Assembly: GCA_009885445.1 (NCBI GenBank)
Contig: VFKQ01000028.1
Location: forward strand, 1-22,527
Origin: Anaerolineaceae bacterium
GTDB taxonomy: Bacteria > Chloroflexota > Anaerolineae > Anaerolineales > Villigracilaceae
DNA length: 22,527 nucleotides
Direction of reading: 5' to 3'
Part shown: positions 21,034-22,527 of the stretch, in pieces
Position numbering within the stretch: position 1 is the stretch's first letter
Layout of the letters: every line of letters starts with the position of its first letter
Program-made: the position numbers and the translations under genes
The notes under the pieces: generated by a model
Database searches by the model: none
The model's input: the letters and a program-made list of their open reading frames with translations, nothing else
What the model was told of the DNA's origin: nothing

Positions 21034-22011
21034 TTGGAAACCATTCCCACTCGCAATCTCGCCCTCGATCTTGTGCGCGTCACCGAAGCCGCCGCGTTGG
21101 CTTCTGGTCGCTTCATGGGTCGCGGTGACAAACTCGCCGCTGACCACGCCGCCGTGGAGGCCATGCGCCTCGTTTTGCGCTCGGTGGACATGAACGGAAT
21201 TATCGTCATTGGCGAGGGCGAAAAGGATAAGGCCCCGATGCTCTACAACGGCGAGAAAGTGGGCAACGGCTCATTGCCGGACCTGGATGTGGCTGTGGAC
21301 CCAATTGACGGGACTCGCCCGCTTGCGTTTGGTCGCGCCAATTCCATTTCGGCGGTGGCGCTTGCTCCGCGTGGAACGATGTTTGACCCCGGCCCGTTTG
21401 TTTATATGAACAAGATCGCGGTTGGCCCCGAGGCCAAGGGACGCATCAACATCGAAAAATCGATCACCGAAAATTTGCGCGCGATTGCCAAAGCCAAAGG
21501 CAAGGACGTCTCTGACTTGACCACCATCATCCTTGACCGCGAACGTCACAATGACATGATCGCCGAGATTCGTCGCGCTGGCGCGCGCATCCGCCAGATC
21601 GCTGATGGCGACGTGGGCGCCGCGCTGATGACGGCCTGGCCCGACACGGGCGTGGACGTGCTCTTCGGCATTGGCGGCACTCCCGAGGGCGTGTTGACCG
21701 CCTGCGCATTGCGCGCCATGGGCGGCGAGATTCAAGGCAAACTCTACGCGCGCGACGATGCCGAAATGCAGCGCGGCATTGAGATGGGCTATGACTTTGA
21801 GAAAGTGCTCACCATGGACGATCTTGTCTCCTCCGAGGATGTCTTCTTTGCCGCCACCGGCATCACCGACGGCGAACTTTTGCACGGCGTGCGCTATTAT
21901 GGCGACGGCGCGGCGACAGACAGCCTCGTCGTGCGCGGCCTGACTGGGACGGTAAGGCAGATTAAGGCGCATCATCATATCGACAAATTGAACTCGCTGA
22001 CAACGTTGTAG
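21034..22011 (+). CDS. glpX: Class II fructose-1,6-bisphosphatase (GlpX type)
   Basis: A 325-residue cytoplasmic, metal-dependent phosphatase that converts fructose 1,6-bisphosphate to fructose 6-phosphate in gluconeogenesis. Motifs: ETIPTRNLALDLVRVTEAAA (2-21), the metal-binding IGEGEKDKAPML (59-70), DLDVAVDPIDGTRPLAFG (83-100), YMNKIAVGP and later IGGTPEGVLTACA. Length equals the family norm from TTG 21034, which has ggaga 6 bases upstream. A GTG at 20944 would add 30 residues encoded largely by repeat DNA and is rejected. A TAAAAT box at 20973-20978 may be its own promoter. Its position right after cdsA is unusual and suggests rearrangement of the standard cdsA-dxr-rseP order. It is followed by a cluster of hairpins. 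Confidence 0.95.
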   Translation: METIPTRNLALDLVRVTEAAALASGRFMGRGDKLAADHAAVEAMRLVLRSVDMNGIIVIGEGEKDKAPMLYNGEKVGNGSLPDLDVAVDPIDGTRPLAFGRANSISAVALAPRGTMFDPGPFVYMNKIAVGPEAKGRINIEKSITENLRAIAKAKGKDVSDLTTIILDRERHNDMIAEIRRAGARIRQIADGDVGAALMTAWPDTGVDVLFGIGGTPEGVLTACALRAMGGEIQGKLYARDDAEMQRGIEMGYDFEKVLTMDDLVSSEDVFFAATGITDGELLHGVRYYGDGAATDSLVVRGLTGTVRQIKAHHHIDKLNSLTTL

Positions 22012-22013
22012 AT

Positions 22014-22131
22014 GCGGTTGCCCCAAAGGGGGGCTTCGCACAAACCGCCTCAACCATCACAAAGTCCACCTTCGTGGACTCAACAGCCGACGAAGGTCGG
22101 CTTCGTAGTTGTAGTGGCGGTTTCAACCGCC
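22014..22131. repeat. Cluster of four compact hairpins (REP-like) after glpX
   Basis: Hairpin 1: gcggttgcccc (22014-22024) with ggggc (22030-22034) and aaccgc (22043-22048). Hairpin 2: agtccac-cttc-gtggact (22063-22080). Hairpin 3: agccgac-gaag-gtcggct (22085-22102). Hairpin 4: ggcggtt-tc-aaccgcc (22116-22131). None has a T-run. The loops of hairpins 2 and 3 are complementary tetranucleotides, cttc and gaag. The gap between glpX and the tRNA promoter contains only these. Confidence 0.75.
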
Positions 22132-22165
22132 CACACTTGCCATCCACCAAGATTCAAAATCTCGC

Positions 22166-22194
22166 TTGACACTGCTCCCCCTTGCTTATATAAT
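22166..22194 (+). promoter_or_regulatory. Sigma70-type promoter of tRNA-Asn
   Basis: TTGACA (22166-22171), 17-base spacer, TATAAT (22189-22194): both hexamers are perfect consensus. It lies 11 bases before the mature tRNA 5' end. Confidence 0.92.
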
Positions 22195-22205
22195 GCCGTT
22201 CGCAT

Positions 22206-22278
22206 TCCTCGCTAGCTCAATCGGCAGAGCGAGCGGCTGTTAACCGCTAGGTTAGAGGTTCAAGTCCTCTGCGAGGAG
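22206..22278 (+). tRNA. tRNA-Asn (GTT anticodon)
   Basis: A complete cloverleaf: acceptor tcctcgc/gcgagga (22206-22212, 22271-22277), D arm gctc/gagc with AATCGGCA loop, anticodon stem agcgg/ccgct with loop ctgttaa (anticodon GTT at 22239-22241), variable aggtt, T stem agagg/cctct with loop ttcaagt, discriminator G at 22278. CCA is not encoded; ct-aaaa follows, so it must be added enzymatically. It is a single-gene transcript with its own promoter and terminator. Confidence 0.97.
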
Positions 22279-22287
22279 CTAAAACGG

Positions 22288-22312
22288 AACCCTCCAATTT
22301 GGAGGGTTTTTT
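22288..22312 (+). terminator. Rho-independent terminator of tRNA-Asn
   Basis: aaccctcc (22288-22295) pairs with ggagggtt (22301-22308) around aattt and runs into six T residues. It starts 10 bases after the tRNA. Confidence 0.93.
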
Positions 22313-22397
22313 GTTTGGTTAAAGAGCGACTCAGGAGGCGATTCGGAAATTTGTAGGGCGGGCACGCAAATATTACTGAAGTACAAACGGTGTCTTT

Positions 22398-22527
22398 TTA
22401 GGATTTACGCTCATGTTCCATAGTGATAACCACGTTCCCCTTTTTATGCCCTGCGTCCACATAGCGATGCGCCTCGGCGATTCGTTCGAGTGGATAACTT
22501 CTATCAATGACTGGTTTTATCTTCCCC
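22398..22527 (-). CDS. Medium-chain zinc-type alcohol dehydrogenase/quinone oxidoreductase-like protein, C-terminal fragment
   Basis: Only the last 42 residues are inside the window; the 5' part lies beyond 22527. Reading back from base 22526 to the TAA at 22398-22400 gives GKIKPVIDRSYPLERIAEAH, then RYVDAGHKKGNVVITMEHER and a short end. This is the typical C-terminus of medium-chain dehydrogenase/reductase proteins: 'G.i.P.id..ypLe.i.eAh...e.gh..GKvVi..'. The usual Gly-Lys before the final strand is Lys-Gly-Asn here. These enzymes act on alcohols, aldehydes or quinones with NAD(P)H; this fragment cannot tell which. It converges with the tRNA gene; the 85 bases between the tRNA terminator and this stop (22313-22397) show nothing recognisable. 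Confidence 0.8.
   Translation of the reverse strand, partial: GKIKPVIDRSYPLERIAEAHRYVDAGHKKGNVVITMEHERKS

Noticed and set aside
21271..22053. 260-residue minus-strand open frame antisense to glpX
   Set aside because: Shadow of glpX with no family features; it also crosses the hairpin cluster.

Overview
The window looks like a chromosomal stretch from a member of the Chloroflexota, most likely an Anaerolineae-type lineage. This is inferred from gene content and protein style, not from a database search. Supporting points are the bactofilin, the large GT-C-like membrane proteins with a tetratricopeptide-like tail, the S2 protein with a long acidic Ala/Pro/Glu tail, and intergenic DNA full of short periodic repeats. 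There are no phage genes, transposases, CRISPR arrays or toxin systems. The coding is dense, and I saw no broken gene.

Layout. Positions 1-249 hold the end of an FHA-domain protein with its terminator. Positions 283-4084 (minus) hold a membrane protein, a Tat-exported sulfatase-fold enzyme and a TGS/uridine-kinase-like protein. A 369-base repeat-rich gap follows. A large polytopic membrane protein (4454-6142, plus) then converges on a ketopantoate-reductase-like gene (6171-7268, minus). From 15646 down to 7347 the minus strand carries a tight array: bactofilin, flavin amine oxidase, small membrane protein, DegT-type aminotransferase, PH-like membrane protein, GT2 glycosyltransferase, GT-C-like/TPR membrane protein and histidine phosphatase. 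Four junctions in this array are 4-base ATGA overlaps. The combination suggests synthesis and transfer of an amino-sugar or glycolipid at the cell envelope, in the style of ArnB/ArnC/ArnT, but no substrate can be assigned.

From 15972 the plus strand carries the housekeeping set rpsB-tsf, a strong terminator, then pyrH-frr-uppS-cdsA and glpX. It ends with a tRNA-Asn gene that has a near-perfect sigma70 promoter and its own terminator. The 3' end of a medium-chain alcohol dehydrogenase-like gene closes the window on the minus strand.

The least ordinary material is non-coding. There are three families of short repeats: (a) 9-base-period repeats arranged as imperfect inverted elements (near 4155, 13616, 15702, 17729, 20987); (b) 7-base tandem repeats of differing unit (7272, 7304, 15052, and one at 12716 inside the aminotransferase reading frame); (c) a run of compact hairpins after glpX. 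Also notable are a sulfatase-fold enzyme with Thr where Cys/Ser is expected, a structured rpsB leader, and two genes with a -10-like box 6-7 bases before ATG, which suggests leaderless mRNAs.
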